Of a DNA stretch of 64,000 bases, positions 24,095 to 36,130 are shown piece after piece (position 1 is the first letter of the stretch; the number at the start of each line of letters is the position of its first letter). This DNA comes from Gordonia sp. SID5947 (lineage in GTDB: Bacteria > Actinomycetota > Actinomycetes > Mycobacteriales > Mycobacteriaceae). Below the pieces are notes generated by a model. It saw nothing but the letters and a program-made list of their open reading frames with translations, was not told where the DNA came from and did not search any database. Location: contig NZ_WWHU01000001.1 of assembly GCF_009862785.1 (NCBI RefSeq), positions 1,054,001-1,118,000 on the forward strand, in the 5' to 3' direction. A program made the translations under genes and the position numbers.

Positions 24095-26137
24095 TCATCC
24101 GATCGTAGGGGGATCGAGTTGGACGCGGACCGGTCCGGTGTCATGATTCGCGTTGCGTCGTACCTGGGCGGCCACCAGCGCCGCTGCCAGGCCCTTGCCG
24201 TCGCGTCGGTCGACCCGCAGAAGGATGCGCTCGACGTCCCCGTCGAACGGATCGCCCGACCCCGCGGGCGCCCGTACACCCGCCGGCAAGGGCACCGGCC
24301 CGAGCCGTTCTCCGCCGGCAGGCAGCTCGATCGCGTCGGCGAAGGCTCCGATCGTCGCCGGCGGACCGTCGACCGATGCCATCGTGACCGCGGGCGGAAA
24401 GCCGAGCTCGGCACGTTGGTCGAGCTCCTGCTGCGCGAAACCCACAGGGTCCCAACGAATCATGGCCTGCACCGGGGCGAGCCCGGAATCCGCCACGACG
24501 ACGAGTGTGCCGCCCGCTCCATGCGGACGGACCAAGGCGCCGACCGTCATCCACCGCCGCACCGCGTCCTCCGCGGCGCGCAGATCTGCACGGTCCAGTT
24601 GCGCCCACGTGTCGAGCACCACGGCCGCGCCGTAACCGCCCGCGACGACAGGCTCGGCACCCGGTGTGGCCACCACGATCCGGGCCCCCGGCTCCACCTC
24701 GTCGAGGATCGTGGCTCCGCCGGAGGTCACCACCGGGACACCGGCAAACGCACGGCCGAGCTCTTCGGCCGTGCGCCGAGCGCCGGTGGTGAGCGCACGG
24801 ATCTCGGTCCCCCCGCACTCGGCGCAGCGAAACGACCGCTCCACGCGTCCACACCAGCGGCACGACAACACGTCGTCGGAATCGAGTTGTACCGGCCCGT
24901 GACAGGCGCGGCAACGCGCATGTGCACGGCATCGGGCACATGCCAGTGACGGCATGTAGCCGCGTCGGGGCACGCTGAACAGCACCGGCGTATCGGCCGC
25001 CACGGCCGATCGCGCGGCCTCGAACGCCACTCCGGGGATACGGGCCGACCGGGCCAACGGATCGCGCGCGACTCGTCGGTCCTCGGCACTGAGCGCGACG
25101 ACCCGGGCGGTGCGCGAGCGCACCGTCGCACGGTCGGCGACGAGATCGTGCGCCCAGCCGGCGGTCACCAATGACTGCGCCTCGGTGGTCCGCGCGAAGC
25201 CACCGATCACAAGGGCGCAGCGCTGCTGGTGCGACCGCAGCACCGCGACCTCGCGCGGATGCGGGTAGGGCGCTCTCGGCTCGTTGAGACTGTCGTCGCC
25301 GTCGTCCCACACCACGATCAGCCCCAGATCGTGTACCGGCGCGAACACCGCGCTGCGGGTACCGAGGACGACGTCGACCGAGCCGCGCCGAATGGCGAGC
25401 CACCGGCGGTACCTGGCGGTCGGTCCGAGCCCGGCCGCCAGGGTGACGCAGCGATCGCCGAACACCGGAACACATGCGGCCTCGAGGCGATCGAGGTCCC
25501 GCTGATCCGGTACCACCAGGATCGCGCCGCGGCCGGCGGCGGCCGCCGTCGCGGCCAGTTCGGCGAGACGGGCAGGCCAGTCCTCCCCCGGCGTGGCCTG
25601 CCAGATCGCCCGCGGGTGACCCGAATGCATCGATGCCAGAAAGGAATCCGATGTCGGGTACGCCGCCCATGCCCCGACGTCGGGGGCGACGACCGGCTCC
25701 GGCCGCTGCGGGTCCGGCGCGTCCTCCTTCTCGGTGCGGGCGTGCCGCGGCGGCACGGCGAGTCGGATCACATCCGACATCGTGCCCGCGTATCGGTCGG
25801 CGACGGCGCGACACAGGGTCGCGAGGTCCGGGCCGAGAACCGGCTCCGGTGACACGACGCGCTCGAGCCAACCGAGCTTGCCGGCGTGGTCGCTCTCCTC
25901 GACGCGATCGAGCAGGAAGCCGTCCACGAGCCGCCCGGAGAACCGCACGCGTACGCGGACGCCCGGCACTGCCGACGCGTCCTGATCCGTGTCGATCAGA
26001 TAGTCGAACGGCCGGTCGAGATGGGCCAGCCCGAGCATCGGGAGGACCTTGCCGATCGGGCGATCGGCGGCCCGTTCACGCGTGCTCAGAGGCCTGCGGC
26101 TGCCCGCAGCTTCTCGGCACGGTCGGTGCGCTCCCAT
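24095..26137 (-). CDS. priA: PriA-like primosomal protein, helicase motifs missing
   Basis: PriA restarts stalled replication forks. This 680-residue product has the N-terminal DNA-binding domain ([17 protein letters not shown]) and the zinc-binding cysteines ([27 protein letters not shown]). Where other PriA proteins have the Walker A box it reads [16 protein letters not shown] with no GKT, and the DEEH box is replaced by VVWDDGDDS. UniProt notes, as I recall, say actinobacterial PriA lacks detectable helicase motifs, so this is a lineage trait and the protein is probably not an active helicase. ATG 26137 overlaps metK by about 52 bases; no in-frame ATG or GTG lies between it and the conserved part, so the true start is uncertain. 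Confidence 0.88.
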   Translation of the reverse strand: MGAHRPCREAAGSRRPLSTRERAADRPIGKVLPMLGLAHLDRPFDYLIDTDQDASAVPGVRVRVRFSGRLVDGFLLDRVEESDHAGKLGWLERVVSPEPVLGPDLATLCRAVADRYAGTMSDVIRLAVPPRHARTEKEDAPDPQRPEPVVAPDVGAWAAYPTSDSFLASMHSGHPRAIWQATPGEDWPARLAELAATAAAAGRGAILVVPDQRDLDRLEAACVPVFGDRCVTLAAGLGPTARYRRWLAIRRGSVDVVLGTRSAVFAPVHDLGLIVVWDDGDDSLNEPRAPYPHPREVAVLRSHQQRCALVIGGFARTTEAQSLVTAGWAHDLVADRATVRSRTARVVALSAEDRRVARDPLARSARIPGVAFEAARSAVAADTPVLFSVPRRGYMPSLACARCRAHARCRACHGPVQLDSDDVLSCRWCGRVERSFRCAECGGTEIRALTTGARRTAEELGRAFAGVPVVTSGGATILDEVEPGARIVVATPGAEPVVAGGYGAAVVLDTWAQLDRADLRAAEDAVRRWMTVGALVRPHGAGGTLVVVADSGLAPVQAMIRWDPVGFAQQELDQRAELGFPPAVTMASVDGPPATIGAFADAIELPAGGERLGPVPLPAGVRAPAGSGDPFDGDVERILLRVDRRDGKGLAAALVAAQVRRNANHDTGPVRVQLDPPTIG

Positions 26138-27297
26138 GGGAGATCGACGTCGGTGCGGCCGAAGTGACCGTAGGCCGCGGTCGGCGCATAGATGGGACGC
26201 AACAGATCGAGATCACGGATGATGGCCAACGGCCGGAGGTCGAACTCCTCCGAGATCACCTTCTCGATGACAGCGGGGTCGACGCGCTCGGTGCCGAAGG
26301 TCTCGACGAAGAGCCCGACCGGCGCGGCCTTGCCGATCGCGTAGGCCACCTGGACCTCGATGCGCCCGGCCAGGCCCGCGGCCACCGCGTTCTTGGCGAC
26401 CCAGCGCATGGCATAGGCCGCGCTGCGGTCGACCTTCGAGGGATCCTTGCCGGAGAAGGCACCGCCGCCGTGGCGAGCCATCCCCCCGTAGGTGTCGACG
26501 ATGATCTTGCGGCCGGTGAGTCCGGCGTCGCCCATCGGGCCACCGAGGACGAACTTCCCGGTCGGGTTCACCAGCAACCGGACCTCCGAGGTGTCCAGGC
26601 CCGGCAGCGCGAGATCGGCCAGGACCGACTCGAGCACCTTCGCGCGGATATCGGGGGTGAGCATGTTGTCGAGATCGATGTCGGCGGCGTGCTGGGTTGA
26701 GATCACGACCGTGTCGAGACGGACCGGCTTGTCGCCGTCGTATTCGATGGTGACCTGGGTCTTGCCGTCGGGGCGCAGGTACGGGAGCACTCCACTCTTG
26801 CGCACCTCGGTGAGGCGACGCGAGAGCCGGTGGGCGAGGGCGATCGGCACCGGCATCAGCTCCGGCGTCTCGTCGGTCGCATACCCGAACATGAGACCCT
26901 GGTCACCGGCGCCTTGGCTGTCGATCTCGTCCTCGGAGATGCCGCTACGGCTCTCGTGGGAGGTGAAGACGCCACCGGCGATGTCGGGCGACTGCGCGCC
27001 GATCGCGACGTTGACGCCGCACGACGCCCCGTCGAAACCCTTGGTCGACGAGTCGTATCCGATCTCCAGGATCTTCTCGCGCACGATTCCCGGGATGTCC
27101 ACGTAGGCGGTGGTGGTGACCTCACCGGCCACGTGCACCTGGCCTGTGGTGACCAGGGTCTCCACCGCGACGCGCGCCTTCGGGTCCTGGGCGAGCATGG
27201 CGTCGAGGATCGAGTCGCTGATCGCGTCACAGATCTTGTCGGGGTGACCCTCGGTGACGGATTCACTGGTGAACAGGCGTGACGCAGAGGTGGTCAT
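26086..27297 (-). CDS. metK: S-adenosylmethionine synthetase
   Basis: MetK makes S-adenosylmethionine from methionine and ATP. The 403-residue product starts [21 protein letters not shown] and has the signatures [12 protein letters not shown] and [19 protein letters not shown]. It is full length. It feeds the SAM-dependent methyltransferase RsmB nearby, but it is a general housekeeping gene. A 197-base gap from coaBC with an inverted repeat suggests its own promoter. Confidence 0.98.
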   Translation of the reverse strand: MTTSASRLFTSESVTEGHPDKICDAISDSILDAMLAQDPKARVAVETLVTTGQVHVAGEVTTTAYVDIPGIVREKILEIGYDSSTKGFDGASCGVNVAIGAQSPDIAGGVFTSHESRSGISEDEIDSQGAGDQGLMFGYATDETPELMPVPIALAHRLSRRLTEVRKSGVLPYLRPDGKTQVTIEYDGDKPVRLDTVVISTQHAADIDLDNMLTPDIRAKVLESVLADLALPGLDTSEVRLLVNPTGKFVLGGPMGDAGLTGRKIIVDTYGGMARHGGGAFSGKDPSKVDRSAAYAMRWVAKNAVAAGLAGRIEVQVAYAIGKAAPVGLFVETFGTERVDPAVIEKVISEEFDLRPLAIIRDLDLLRPIYAPTAAYGHFGRTDVDLPWERTDRAEKLRAAAGL

Positions 27298-27365
27298 CTG
27301 GTCCTCTCAGGCTCTCCGGGCCCCGGACGGGCGCGTCGGCAGTCGTATCTGCCGATGGTGTTCTC

Positions 27366-27386
27366 TGCAGAGCAGTTCTCTCTGCA
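27366..27386 (-). repeat. Inverted repeat in the metK leader
   Basis: TGCAGAG and CTCTGCA form a perfect 7 bp stem around CAGTTCT, 69 bases before the metK start. It overlaps a second palindrome, CTCTGCAGAG. Further upstream on the minus strand, TTGCAA and CACAAT are spaced about 18 bases apart and could be a promoter. This could be an operator or a leader hairpin. It does not match a SAM riboswitch that I know. Confidence 0.4.
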
Positions 27387-27494
27387 CAGCAATTGTGACT
27401 ACTGATCAGGGCTTCTTGCATCCCGGGATCGCACCGGAATGAACGCGTTCCAAACTACACACCGGCTCCGACGGTCCAGACGCGGCCCGGCCGG

Positions 27495-28772
27495 TCAGGC
27501 CGTGCCGTCACCATCTGGCACCAGAGCACGAACCTCGTCGAGGATTCTGCTCGACATGAGCGTTTTCGAGCCGAACGGCAGAGCTGTCTCGGTGCCGCCC
27601 GACGACAACAGCCAGCCCGTGTTGTCCTCGGTTCCGAACGCCTTGCCGTCGCCGACGGCGTTCACCACCAGAAGATCGCAACCCTTGCGCCGGAGTTTGG
27701 TCCGGCCGTGGTCGAGCACACCGCCCGTCTCGTCGCCGGTCTCCGCGGCGAAGCCCACGATGACGGTCTGTGCCGGGATGCGGCCGGCCGTCCGGCTCTC
27801 CACCAGGCCGCGCAGGATGTCGGGATTCGTGGTCAGCTCGATGGGCGCCGGACCCGACTCGCCCTTCTTGATCTTCGCCTCGGACACCGTCACCGGACGG
27901 AAATCGGCGACGGCAGCGGCCATGATCACGACATCGGCCTCTGCCGCGCGCTTGGTCATCTCGTCGGCGAGTTCCTGTGCGCTCGCCACCCGGATGATCT
28001 CGACGCCGGCCGGGTCCCCCGGATCGGCGGTCGAGCCCGCGACCACGGTGACGATGGCACCGCGCTGGGCCGCCGCCCGCGCGAGCGCGAAACCCTGTTT
28101 GCCGGAACTCCGATTGCCGAGGAAGCGGACCGGATCGAGCGGTTCGCGGGTACCGCCCGCACTGATCACCACCCGAACTCCGGCGAGGTCGTATGGCAGC
28201 GCGTCGGGGCGTTCGAGCAGCAGTTCGCCGATCATCGCGATCTCCTGCGGATCCGGCAGGCGGCCACGGCCGCTGTCGGTGCCGGTGAGGCGACCGGACG
28301 CCGGGGTCATGACGGTGATCCCGCGCTCGCGCAGCGTCGAGACATTGGCCTGGGTGGCCGCGTGCTCCCACATCTCGGTGTGCATCGCAGGCACGACCAG
28401 CACCGGACAGCGCACGGTGAGCAAGGACGCGGTGAGCAGGTCGTCGGCACGGCCGGATGCCGCGCGCGCCATGAGGTCGGCGGTGGCCGGCGCGATCACG
28501 ACGAGGTCGGCACCCTGGCCGAGGCGCACGTGGGCGACCTGGTCGACGTCGTCGAAGACGTCGGTGCTGACGGGGTTGCCGGACAGCGCCTCGAACGTGG
28601 CGGCGCCGACGAACTTCAGAGCCGACTGGGTGGGCACCACCCGGACCTCGTGGCCGGCTTCGGTGAAGTGCCGGATCACCGAGCAGACCTTGTACGCGGC
28701 GATCCCGCCGCCGACACCGATCAGGACCCGGCGTCGCTGGGCACCCGGCGAACCTGTGTGCGCTGCGGTCAT
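27495..28772 (-). CDS. coaBC: Bifunctional phosphopantothenoylcysteine decarboxylase / phosphopantothenate-cysteine ligase
   Basis: CoaBC performs two consecutive steps of coenzyme A synthesis. The N-terminal CoaC flavoprotein domain has IGVGGGIAAYK and the active-site PAMHTEMW. The C-terminal CoaB domain has ISAGGTREPLDPVRFLGNRS, SSGKQG and the AAVADFRP loop. The 425-residue length is normal. It lies 16 bases after rpoZ in the gmk-rpoZ-coaBC order conserved in actinobacteria. Confidence 0.97.
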   Translation of the reverse strand: MTAAHTGSPGAQRRRVLIGVGGGIAAYKVCSVIRHFTEAGHEVRVVPTQSALKFVGAATFEALSGNPVSTDVFDDVDQVAHVRLGQGADLVVIAPATADLMARAASGRADDLLTASLLTVRCPVLVVPAMHTEMWEHAATQANVSTLRERGITVMTPASGRLTGTDSGRGRLPDPQEIAMIGELLLERPDALPYDLAGVRVVISAGGTREPLDPVRFLGNRSSGKQGFALARAAAQRGAIVTVVAGSTADPGDPAGVEIIRVASAQELADEMTKRAAEADVVIMAAAVADFRPVTVSEAKIKKGESGPAPIELTTNPDILRGLVESRTAGRIPAQTVIVGFAAETGDETGGVLDHGRTKLRRKGCDLLVVNAVGDGKAFGTEDNTGWLLSSGGTETALPFGSKTLMSSRILDEVRALVPDGDGTA

Positions 28773-28788
28773 CCCCGCGCCCGAGGTT

Positions 28789-29797
<1,009 letters not shown>

Positions 29798-29843
29798 CGC
29801 CGAACCTGAGTCGTCATCACGCGTCCGCGCTGCTTCGGCTCGA

Positions 29844-30158
29844 TCAGGAGCTGAACTTCTCGAGCAGCGCCTTGCGCTGGCGATCGCCGAGTCCGCGCAG
29901 GCGGCGCGTCGGAGCGATCTCCAGCTCGGTCATGATCTCCTGCGCCTTGACCTTGCCGACCTTGGGCAGCGCCTCGAGCAACGCCGACACCTTCATCTTG
30001 CCCAGGATCTCGTCGTTCTCGGCGTCCTTCAGCACCTGCTTCAGGTCGGTGCCGCCGCGCTTCAGGCGCTCCTTGAGCTCGGCGCGGGCCCGCCGAGCGG
30101 CAGCTGCCTTCTCCAACGCTGCAGCGCGCTGCTCGTCTGTCAACTGGGGAAGGGCCAC
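29844..30158 (-). CDS. mihF: Actinobacterial integration host factor MihF
   Basis: MihF is a nucleoid-associated DNA-binding protein, needed for mycobacteriophage L5 integration and essential in M. smegmatis. The 104-residue product has a charged N-terminal helix and the helix-two-turn-helix core [20 protein letters not shown], then the basic end [18 protein letters not shown]. The start is GTG 30158. It is unrelated in sequence to E. coli IHF. A 630-base non-coding region with hairpins lies in front of it. Confidence 0.95.
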   Translation of the reverse strand: MALPQLTDEQRAAALEKAAAARRARAELKERLKRGGTDLKQVLKDAENDEILGKMKVSALLEALPKVGKVKAQEIMTELEIAPTRRLRGLGDRQRKALLEKFSS

Positions 30159-30195
30159 GGGGTTCCTCCGTCTTTCGTGTCTTCGATTGGACTGT

Positions 30196-30221
30196 CATCA
30201 GGTGCCCGAAGGCGCCTGATG
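30196..30221 (-). promoter_or_regulatory. UUCG-capped hairpin upstream of mihF
   Basis: On the minus strand CAUCAGGCGCC-UUCG-GGCACCUGAUG forms an 11-pair stem with one non-Watson-Crick pair, closed by a C(UUCG)G tetraloop, among the most stable known. It ends 38 bases before the mihF GTG, so it would lie in the mihF mRNA leader. It could be a leader stabiliser, an attenuator or the terminator of an upstream transcript. Confidence 0.55.
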
Positions 30222-30467
30222 GCGGTTGGTCGCCGGCGCGACCGGGGCGATCGCGATCAGCGACAATGCCACCGCCGCCGAATGGTGCGGCGAAAGCGAC
30301 CGTACTCACGTGAGCAGGCATTTGCGAGTGCCACCCCCGGAAAATCCACCGGATTCCGGTGTTGTAACGTCCCTCGCCCTCCGAACGTAGACCATCGGCC
30401 CGACAGCCCCGGCAGCAGCGCTCTGACTACGCAATTTGCCGATAAACCGCAGGTCACCGACGATGCC

Positions 30468-30502
30468 CACCGATCGCGACGGCTCGACACCGCCGATCGG
30501 TG
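30468..30502. repeat. 9 bp inverted repeat in the mihF upstream region
   Basis: CACCGATCG and CGATCGGTG are perfect arms separated by 17 bases. It could be a protein-binding site or part of a folded RNA. Nothing in the sequence decides which. Confidence 0.4.
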
Positions 30503-30576
30503 CACAATCTCGCGTCTGCCTGCACTGATACGGGTGTGACGGGAGTGATGATCAGGAATTTCTCTGTAATCCGACG

Positions 30577-30601
30577 CTCGTCGCGCGTGTCGCGCGACGA
30601 G
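30577..30601 (-). terminator. Strong hairpin after pyrF
   Basis: CTCGTCGCGCG and CGCGCGACGAG are perfect 11 bp arms with a three-base loop, about 190 bases past the pyrF stop. It is likely a terminator of the pyr operon, although it lies unusually far downstream. Confidence 0.5.
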
Positions 30602-30790
30602 GCCGTCACCGCAAACCGCGACCGCGAACACAGGCCGTGCGACACGCGCCCTCACGGCGCCGTCACCGGCCGATCACCCGTTCCACCACCCCGATGTACC
30701 GCTCGGAGATGAAGGCACCGACGCAGCCCTGATCGGGCCGCCGCGAAGCGTGCCGAGGTCGCCGCCGACACCGGTGAGGCGCCCACCCGA

Positions 30791-31627
30791 TCAGCTCAGC
30801 GCGGATTCCACGCCGTCGCGTGTCCGTTCGGCCGACGCGCGCAACGCGCCGACGTCGGGCCCGGCACGCAGGACCGCCCGGCTGCTCGCCGGCAGAACCC
30901 ACGCGGCGTCGGCGCCGTCGAACACCTCGGGGAGGTCATCGGCGCTCGCACCCTGTGCACCGAGACCGGGCGCGAGGATCGGTCCGCGCAGGGCGCCCAG
31001 GTCGAGGCCGTGCGCGCGGGTGGCCCCCACCACGAGCCCGACGGTGCCTGTGCCGTCGGCGTTCTCGGCGGCAGCGTGGTCGACGACCGTCTGACCGACA
31101 GCCCGCCCATCGGCATCGGCGAGTTGCACCGAGGCACCTTCCGGATTCGATGTCCGCGCCAGCACGAACACCCCCCGCTCCCCTGCCCGAGCGGCGTCGA
31201 CCGCGGGTGCGAGCGAGCCGAAACCGAGATAGGGCGACACCGTCACCGCGTCGGCACACAGCGCGGACCGGTCGTCGAGCCACGCGGTCGCGTAGGCGGC
31301 CATGGTGGAGCCGATGTCGCCACGCTTGGCGTCGGCCAGCACCAGCGCACCGCTCGCCTGACAGCCCCGTATGACCCGTTCCAGGACTCCGAAGCCGGCC
31401 GCACCGAACACCTCGAAGAACGCGACCTGCGGCTTGATCACCGCCGCCACCGGCCCCAGCGCCTCCACGCAGATGTCGCCGAATCGGCTCAGACCGTCCA
31501 CCGAGACCGGCAGGTCCCATTGCTCCAACAACTCGGCGTGCGGGTCGATACCGACGCAGAGTCGACCGCGCCTCTCGACCGCATCGAGATAGCGGGTCGC
31601 AAAACCCGACACCGCTGCCGTGGTCAC
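30791..31627 (-). CDS. pyrF: Orotidine 5'-phosphate decarboxylase
   Basis: PyrF makes UMP from OMP, the last step of de novo pyrimidine synthesis. The GTG at 31627 overlaps the carB stop (GTGA) and gives 278 residues. The catalytic motif [12 protein letters not shown] has K101, and GIDPH lies near residue 27-31. The length and motif match the long type (PyrF group 2) common in mycobacteria. Confidence 0.97.
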   Translation of the reverse strand: MTTAAVSGFATRYLDAVERRGRLCVGIDPHAELLEQWDLPVSVDGLSRFGDICVEALGPVAAVIKPQVAFFEVFGAAGFGVLERVIRGCQASGALVLADAKRGDIGSTMAAYATAWLDDRSALCADAVTVSPYLGFGSLAPAVDAARAGERGVFVLARTSNPEGASVQLADADGRAVGQTVVDHAAAENADGTGTVGLVVGATRAHGLDLGALRGPILAPGLGAQGASADDLPEVFDGADAAWVLPASSRAVLRAGPDVGALRASAERTRDGVESALS

Positions 31628-34600
31628 CGTCGGTTCACCAACACCGCGTGTCGCCGTTGCAAGGACTCGACGTTCACCCGACCGTTCATGGCGGCCTCGA
31701 TGCCCTGGACGGCGGCGCTCGCACCCTGAACCGTCGTGATGCACGGGATGTTGACCGACACGGCGGCGCTCCGGATCTCGTAACCGTCCACGCGTGGTCC
31801 CGAGTTGCCGTACGGGGTGTTGATCACCATCACGACCTCGCCCGCGCGGACGATGTCGACAACGGTCCGCTCACCTGGCGCGGCATCCGAATGCTTGCGC
31901 ACGGTCTGGCAATCGATGCCATTGCGCCGCAATACATCTGCGGTCCCTTCGGTGGCCAGGATCTCGAACCCGAGGTCCGCCAGGTGCTTGACCGGGAAGA
32001 TCAGCGCCCGCTTGTCCTTGTTGGCGACGGAGACGAAGATCGCCCCCGAAGTCGGCAGCGAGCCATAGGCGGCGGTCTGCGACTTGGCGAACGCCCGCCC
32101 GAAGTCGGCATCGATACCCATCACCTCGCCGGTCGACTTCATCTCCGGGCTGAGCAGCGAGTCCACACCGCTGCCGTCCTGGCGTCGGAAGCGGTTGAAC
32201 GGCAACACCGCCTCCTTGACCGAAATCGGTGCGTCCGTGGGCGATTCGCCACCGTCGCCGACGGCGTCGAGCAGGCCCTGTCCGCGCAACTCGGCGATCG
32301 ACTCGCCGAGCATGACACGCGCGCACGCTTTCGCCAGTGAGACCGCGGTCGCCTTCGAGACGAAGGGCACCGTCCGACTGGCGCGCGGGTTGGCCTCCAG
32401 GACGTAGAGCGTGTCGTCCTTCAGCGCGTACTGCACGTTCAGCAGGCCCCGGACGCCGATGCCCTTGGCCAATGCCTCGGTGGACGCACGGACCATCGCG
32501 AGATCCGACCGGCCGAGTGTGACCGGGGGCAAGGCACACGCGGAGTCACCGGAGTGGATACCGGCCTCCTCGATGTGCTCCATCACCCCACCGATGTAGA
32601 CCTCGTCGCCGTCGCACAGCGCGTCGACGTCGATCTCGACCGCGTCCTCGAGGAAGCGGTCCACCAGCACGGGATGATCCGAGGTGAGCTCGGTGGCCCG
32701 AGAGATGTAGTCCTCCAGGGACTTCTCGTCGTAGACGATCTCCATCCCGCGCCCGCCGAGCACATACGACGGACGCACCAGGACCGGGTAGCCGATCCGG
32801 GCCGCCGTGGCGCGCGCCTCGTCGAAGCTGGTCGCGGTCCCGAACGCCGGGGCAGGCAAGCCTGCCGCGGTGAGCACCTTGCCGAACTCGCCACGGTCCT
32901 CGGCGAGGTCGATGGCCTCCGGGCTGGTCCCGACGATCGGGACCCCCGCGTCCGCGAGACGGTGCGCCAGCCCCAGCGGCGTCTGGCCACCGAGTTGCAC
33001 GATGACACCGGCGACGGTGCCGGACGTCGACTCGGCGCGATAGACCTCGAGAACGTCCTCGAAGGTCAACGGCTCGAAATACAGTCGATCGGCGGTGTCG
33101 TAGTCGGTGGAGACCGTCTCCGGGTTGCAGTTGACCATCACGGTCTCGTACCCGGCCTCCGACAGCGTGAGCGCCGCGTGCACGCATGAGTAATCGAACT
33201 CGATGCCCTGGCCGATGCGATTGGGGCCCGATCCGAGGATCAGCACCTTGGGACGATCCGGCTGTGGGGCGACCTCACTGGTGGCGGCGGGATCGAGTTC
33301 GTACGTCGAATAGTGGTACGGCGTCTTCGCCTCGAACTCGGCGGCGCACGTGTCGACAGTCTTGTAGACCGGGTGCACACCCGCGCCCACCCGGAACTCG
33401 CGGACCGCCGCCTCATCGGCGAAATCGGTTCGCAGTGCAGCGATCTGACGGTCCGAGAATCCGGTGCTCTTCGCCTCGCGCAACAGTGCCTCGTCGAGCG
33501 TTTCGGCGTCGCGCAGTTCGGCGCCGAGCGCGGCCACGCCGCCGATCTCGGCCAGGAACCACGGATCGATCGAGGTCGCCTCGTAGAGCTGCTCGATGGA
33601 CGCGCCGGCCTCGAAGGCCAGCATCACCCCGTAGAGCCGGCCGTCCTTGGGCGTCTTCAGCGACTCGAGCAACCCGTCGAGGTCGATGCTCGCGGGATCC
33701 GGCCGGTTCGGTTCCGTCCAGAAACCCGCCGCCTTCGTCTCCAGCGATCGCATCACCTTGCCCAGCGCCTCGGCAAAGCTCCGCCCGAGCGACATGGCCT
33801 CGCCCACCGACTTCATCGTGGTGGTCAGCGTGTCGTCGGCGCCGGGGAACTTCTCGAACGCGAACCGCGGCGCCTTGACGACGACGTAGTCCAGCGTCGG
33901 CTCGAAACAGGCGGGGGTCTCCTTGGTGATGTCGTTGACGATCTCGTCCAGGCTGTAGCCGATGGCGAGTTTCGCGGCGATCTTCGCGATCGGGAAGCCG
34001 GTCGCCTTGGATGCCAGCGCCGACGAACGCGACACACGGGGGTTCATCTCGATCACCACGAGACGGCCGTCGGTCGGATCCTGCGCGAACTGGATGTTGC
34101 AGCCACCGGTGTCGACGCCGACCTCGCGCAGGATGTCGATCGACAGGTCGCGCATGATCTGGTACTCGCGGTCGGTCAGGGTCATCGCGGGCGCGACCGT
34201 GACCGAGTCGCCGGTGTGCACACCGACCGGGTCGAGATTCTCGATCGAGCAGACGACCACCACGTTGTCGCGGTTGTCGCGCATCAACTCGAGCTCGTAT
34301 TCCTTCCAGCCGAGGATTGATTCCTCGATGAGCACGTTGGCGGTGGGCGACGCAGCCAACCCACCACCCGCGATGCGCTCGAGATCGTCTCGGTCGTAGG
34401 CCAGGCCCGAACCCAGCCCGCCCATCGTGAACGACGGCCGCACGACGACCGGGTAGCCCAGGTCGGCGACCGTGTCGTACACCTCGTCCATCGTGTGACA
34501 CACACGTGAGCGAGCGCTCTCGCCGCCGACTTTCGCGACGATGTCCTTGAACATCTGCCGATCCTCGCCACGCTGGATGGCGTCGAAGTCGGCACCGATC

Positions 34601-34959
34601 AACTCGATGTCGTACTTCTCGAGGGAGCCACGATCATGCAGCGCGACAGCTGTGTTGAGCGCGGTCTGCCCGCCGAGGGTGGCCAGCACCGCGTCGATGG
34701 GGTGTCCCGCGTCGCGCTCGGCCTCGATCACCTTCTCCACGTATTCGGCCGTGATCGGCTCGACGTAGGTGGCGTCGGCGAACTCCGGATCGGTCATGAT
34801 CGTCGCCGGGTTCGAGTTGACCAGGCTCACCCGCAGGCCTTCGGCCTTCAGGACCCGGCACGCCTGCGTGCCGGAGTAGTCGAATTCGCATGCCTGGCCG
34901 ATCACGATCGGACCTGAGCCGATCACCAGGACGTGGGAGATGTCTGTACGGCGCGGCAT
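31624..34959 (-). CDS. carB: Carbamoyl-phosphate synthase large subunit
   Basis: CarB makes carbamoyl phosphate from ammonia delivered by CarA, bicarbonate and two ATP. The 1111-residue product has both duplicated ATP-grasp halves: [17 protein letters not shown] at the start, and [17 protein letters not shown] in the second half. The allosteric MGS-like domain is at the C-terminus ([20 protein letters not shown]). The start ATG 34959 overlaps the carA stop by one base (TGATG). Confidence 0.98.
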   Translation of the reverse strand: MPRRTDISHVLVIGSGPIVIGQACEFDYSGTQACRVLKAEGLRVSLVNSNPATIMTDPEFADATYVEPITAEYVEKVIEAERDAGHPIDAVLATLGGQTALNTAVALHDRGSLEKYDIELIGADFDAIQRGEDRQMFKDIVAKVGGESARSRVCHTMDEVYDTVADLGYPVVVRPSFTMGGLGSGLAYDRDDLERIAGGGLAASPTANVLIEESILGWKEYELELMRDNRDNVVVVCSIENLDPVGVHTGDSVTVAPAMTLTDREYQIMRDLSIDILREVGVDTGGCNIQFAQDPTDGRLVVIEMNPRVSRSSALASKATGFPIAKIAAKLAIGYSLDEIVNDITKETPACFEPTLDYVVVKAPRFAFEKFPGADDTLTTTMKSVGEAMSLGRSFAEALGKVMRSLETKAAGFWTEPNRPDPASIDLDGLLESLKTPKDGRLYGVMLAFEAGASIEQLYEATSIDPWFLAEIGGVAALGAELRDAETLDEALLREAKSTGFSDRQIAALRTDFADEAAVREFRVGAGVHPVYKTVDTCAAEFEAKTPYHYSTYELDPAATSEVAPQPDRPKVLILGSGPNRIGQGIEFDYSCVHAALTLSEAGYETVMVNCNPETVSTDYDTADRLYFEPLTFEDVLEVYRAESTSGTVAGVIVQLGGQTPLGLAHRLADAGVPIVGTSPEAIDLAEDRGEFGKVLTAAGLPAPAFGTATSFDEARATAARIGYPVLVRPSYVLGGRGMEIVYDEKSLEDYISRATELTSDHPVLVDRFLEDAVEIDVDALCDGDEVYIGGVMEHIEEAGIHSGDSACALPPVTLGRSDLAMVRASTEALAKGIGVRGLLNVQYALKDDTLYVLEANPRASRTVPFVSKATAVSLAKACARVMLGESIAELRGQGLLDAVGDGGESPTDAPISVKEAVLPFNRFRRQDGSGVDSLLSPEMKSTGEVMGIDADFGRAFAKSQTAAYGSLPTSGAIFVSVANKDKRALIFPVKHLADLGFEILATEGTADVLRRNGIDCQTVRKHSDAAPGERTVVDIVRAGEVVMVINTPYGNSGPRVDGYEIRSAAVSVNIPCITTVQGASAAVQGIEAAMNGRVNVESLQRRHAVLVNRR

Positions 34960-36130
34960 CAGGCCCTCGTTCCATGTGCGGGGTCACCCTCGAGATGGGT
35001 GACGAACTTGTCGAAGAGATACGCGGCGTCGTGCGGACCGGCCGCGGCCTCGGGTGATACTGGACCGAGAAGGCCTGCCCGGAGAGCAGTTCCACGCCTT
35101 CGACGGTCCCGTCGTTGGCGCACACGTGGCTCACCCGCGCGCGCCCGAAGTCCGTCTCGAATTCTTCACCGGCCTCGCCCTCGAGTGCGAAGCCGTGGTT
35201 CTGCGCGGTGATCGACACCCTGCCGGTGACGTGGTCGACGACCGGGATGTTGATGCCACGATGGCCGAACTTCATCTTGTAGGTGTGCCGGCCGAGGGCG
35301 CGGCCCAGGATCTGGTTGCCGAAACAGATCCCGAAGAGCGGCAACCCCGCCCCGAGCACGCCGCGCGTCAGCTCGACCGTCGCGTCCGCGGTGGCGGGAT
35401 CGCCCGGGCCGTTCGAGAGGAACACGCCGTCCGGCTTCAGGTCGGTGATCGCGTCGAGCCCGACGGTCGACGGCAAGACGTGGACGCGGACACCGCGCTG
35501 CGCGAACATCCGTGGCGTGTTGGTCTTGATCCCGAGATCGAGCGCCGCGACGGTGAATCGGGCCTCGCCATCCGTGGGCTCGACCACGTAACCCGCGCCG
35601 GTGGTCACCTCGCCGGCGAGGTCGGCACCCCGCATCTCCGGCTGACTGCGCACCTGCGCGACCAGGTCGTCGTCGGACGACAGCGCGGCACCCGAGAAGA
35701 CCCCGGCGCGCATCGAGCCGTGGTCACGCAGGACGCGCACGACGCTGCGCGTGTCGATGCCGGCGATACCGACGATCCCTTGCTTGCGCAGTTCGTCCTC
35801 GAGAGACGTCGTGGCACGCCAGTTCGACACGCGGCGGGTGGGATTGCGCACCGCGTAGCCGGCAACCCAGATCTTTCCGGAATCACCGGAGGCCGAATCG
35901 CTTCCGGCACTCCCGGTGCTCTCACCGTCCTCGTCGTTCCAGCCGGTGTTGCCGATCTGCGGCGCGGTCGCGACGACGATCTGGCGGTGATAGCTGGGGT
36001 CGGTCAAGGTCTCCTGGTAGCCCGTCATGGCTGTGCAGAACACGGCCTCACCGAGCGTCGCGCCGGTCGCACCGTACTCCCGGCCACGGAAGACCTGTCC
36101 GTTCTCCAGCACCAGAACTGCTGTGCTCAT
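34959..36130 (-). CDS. carA: Carbamoyl-phosphate synthase small subunit (one-base frameshift)
   Basis: CarA is the glutaminase subunit that feeds ammonia to CarB. The product has the N-terminal CPSase domain and the class I glutaminase triad parts: [12 protein letters not shown] with the nucleophile Cys, and SVQYHPE near the end. The frame breaks at 35052-35054 (G-run on the plus strand). Adding one base restores [11 protein letters not shown] and a normal end GDPAHGTRA before TGA at 34959-34961. The rest is intact, so an assembly error is likely. Residues 66-85 hold an unusual Gly/Ser/Asp-rich insertion after GNTGWNDED. Confidence 0.94.

Larger units (their letters stand above)
30159..30790. 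other. Structured non-coding region between pyrF and mihF
   Basis: No open frame here has recognisable protein similarity or convincing coding character. The region is slightly less GC-rich around 30540-30575. It contains three strong inverted repeats listed separately (30196-30221, 30468-30502, 30577-30601). A long-range 9 bp pair, CTGATCGGG (30729) and CCCGATCAG (30786), overlaps the pyrF stop. It probably holds the pyr operon end and the mihF promoter and leader. Confidence 0.6.

Noticed and set aside
27298..27494. SAM riboswitch upstream of metK
   Set aside because: The leader has inverted repeats but not the conserved blocks of SAM-I, SAM-II or SAM-IV aptamers.
31624..34959. Possible gene decay in carB because carA is broken
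   Set aside because: carB is continuous over 1111 residues with both ATP-grasp halves and the C-terminal domain intact.
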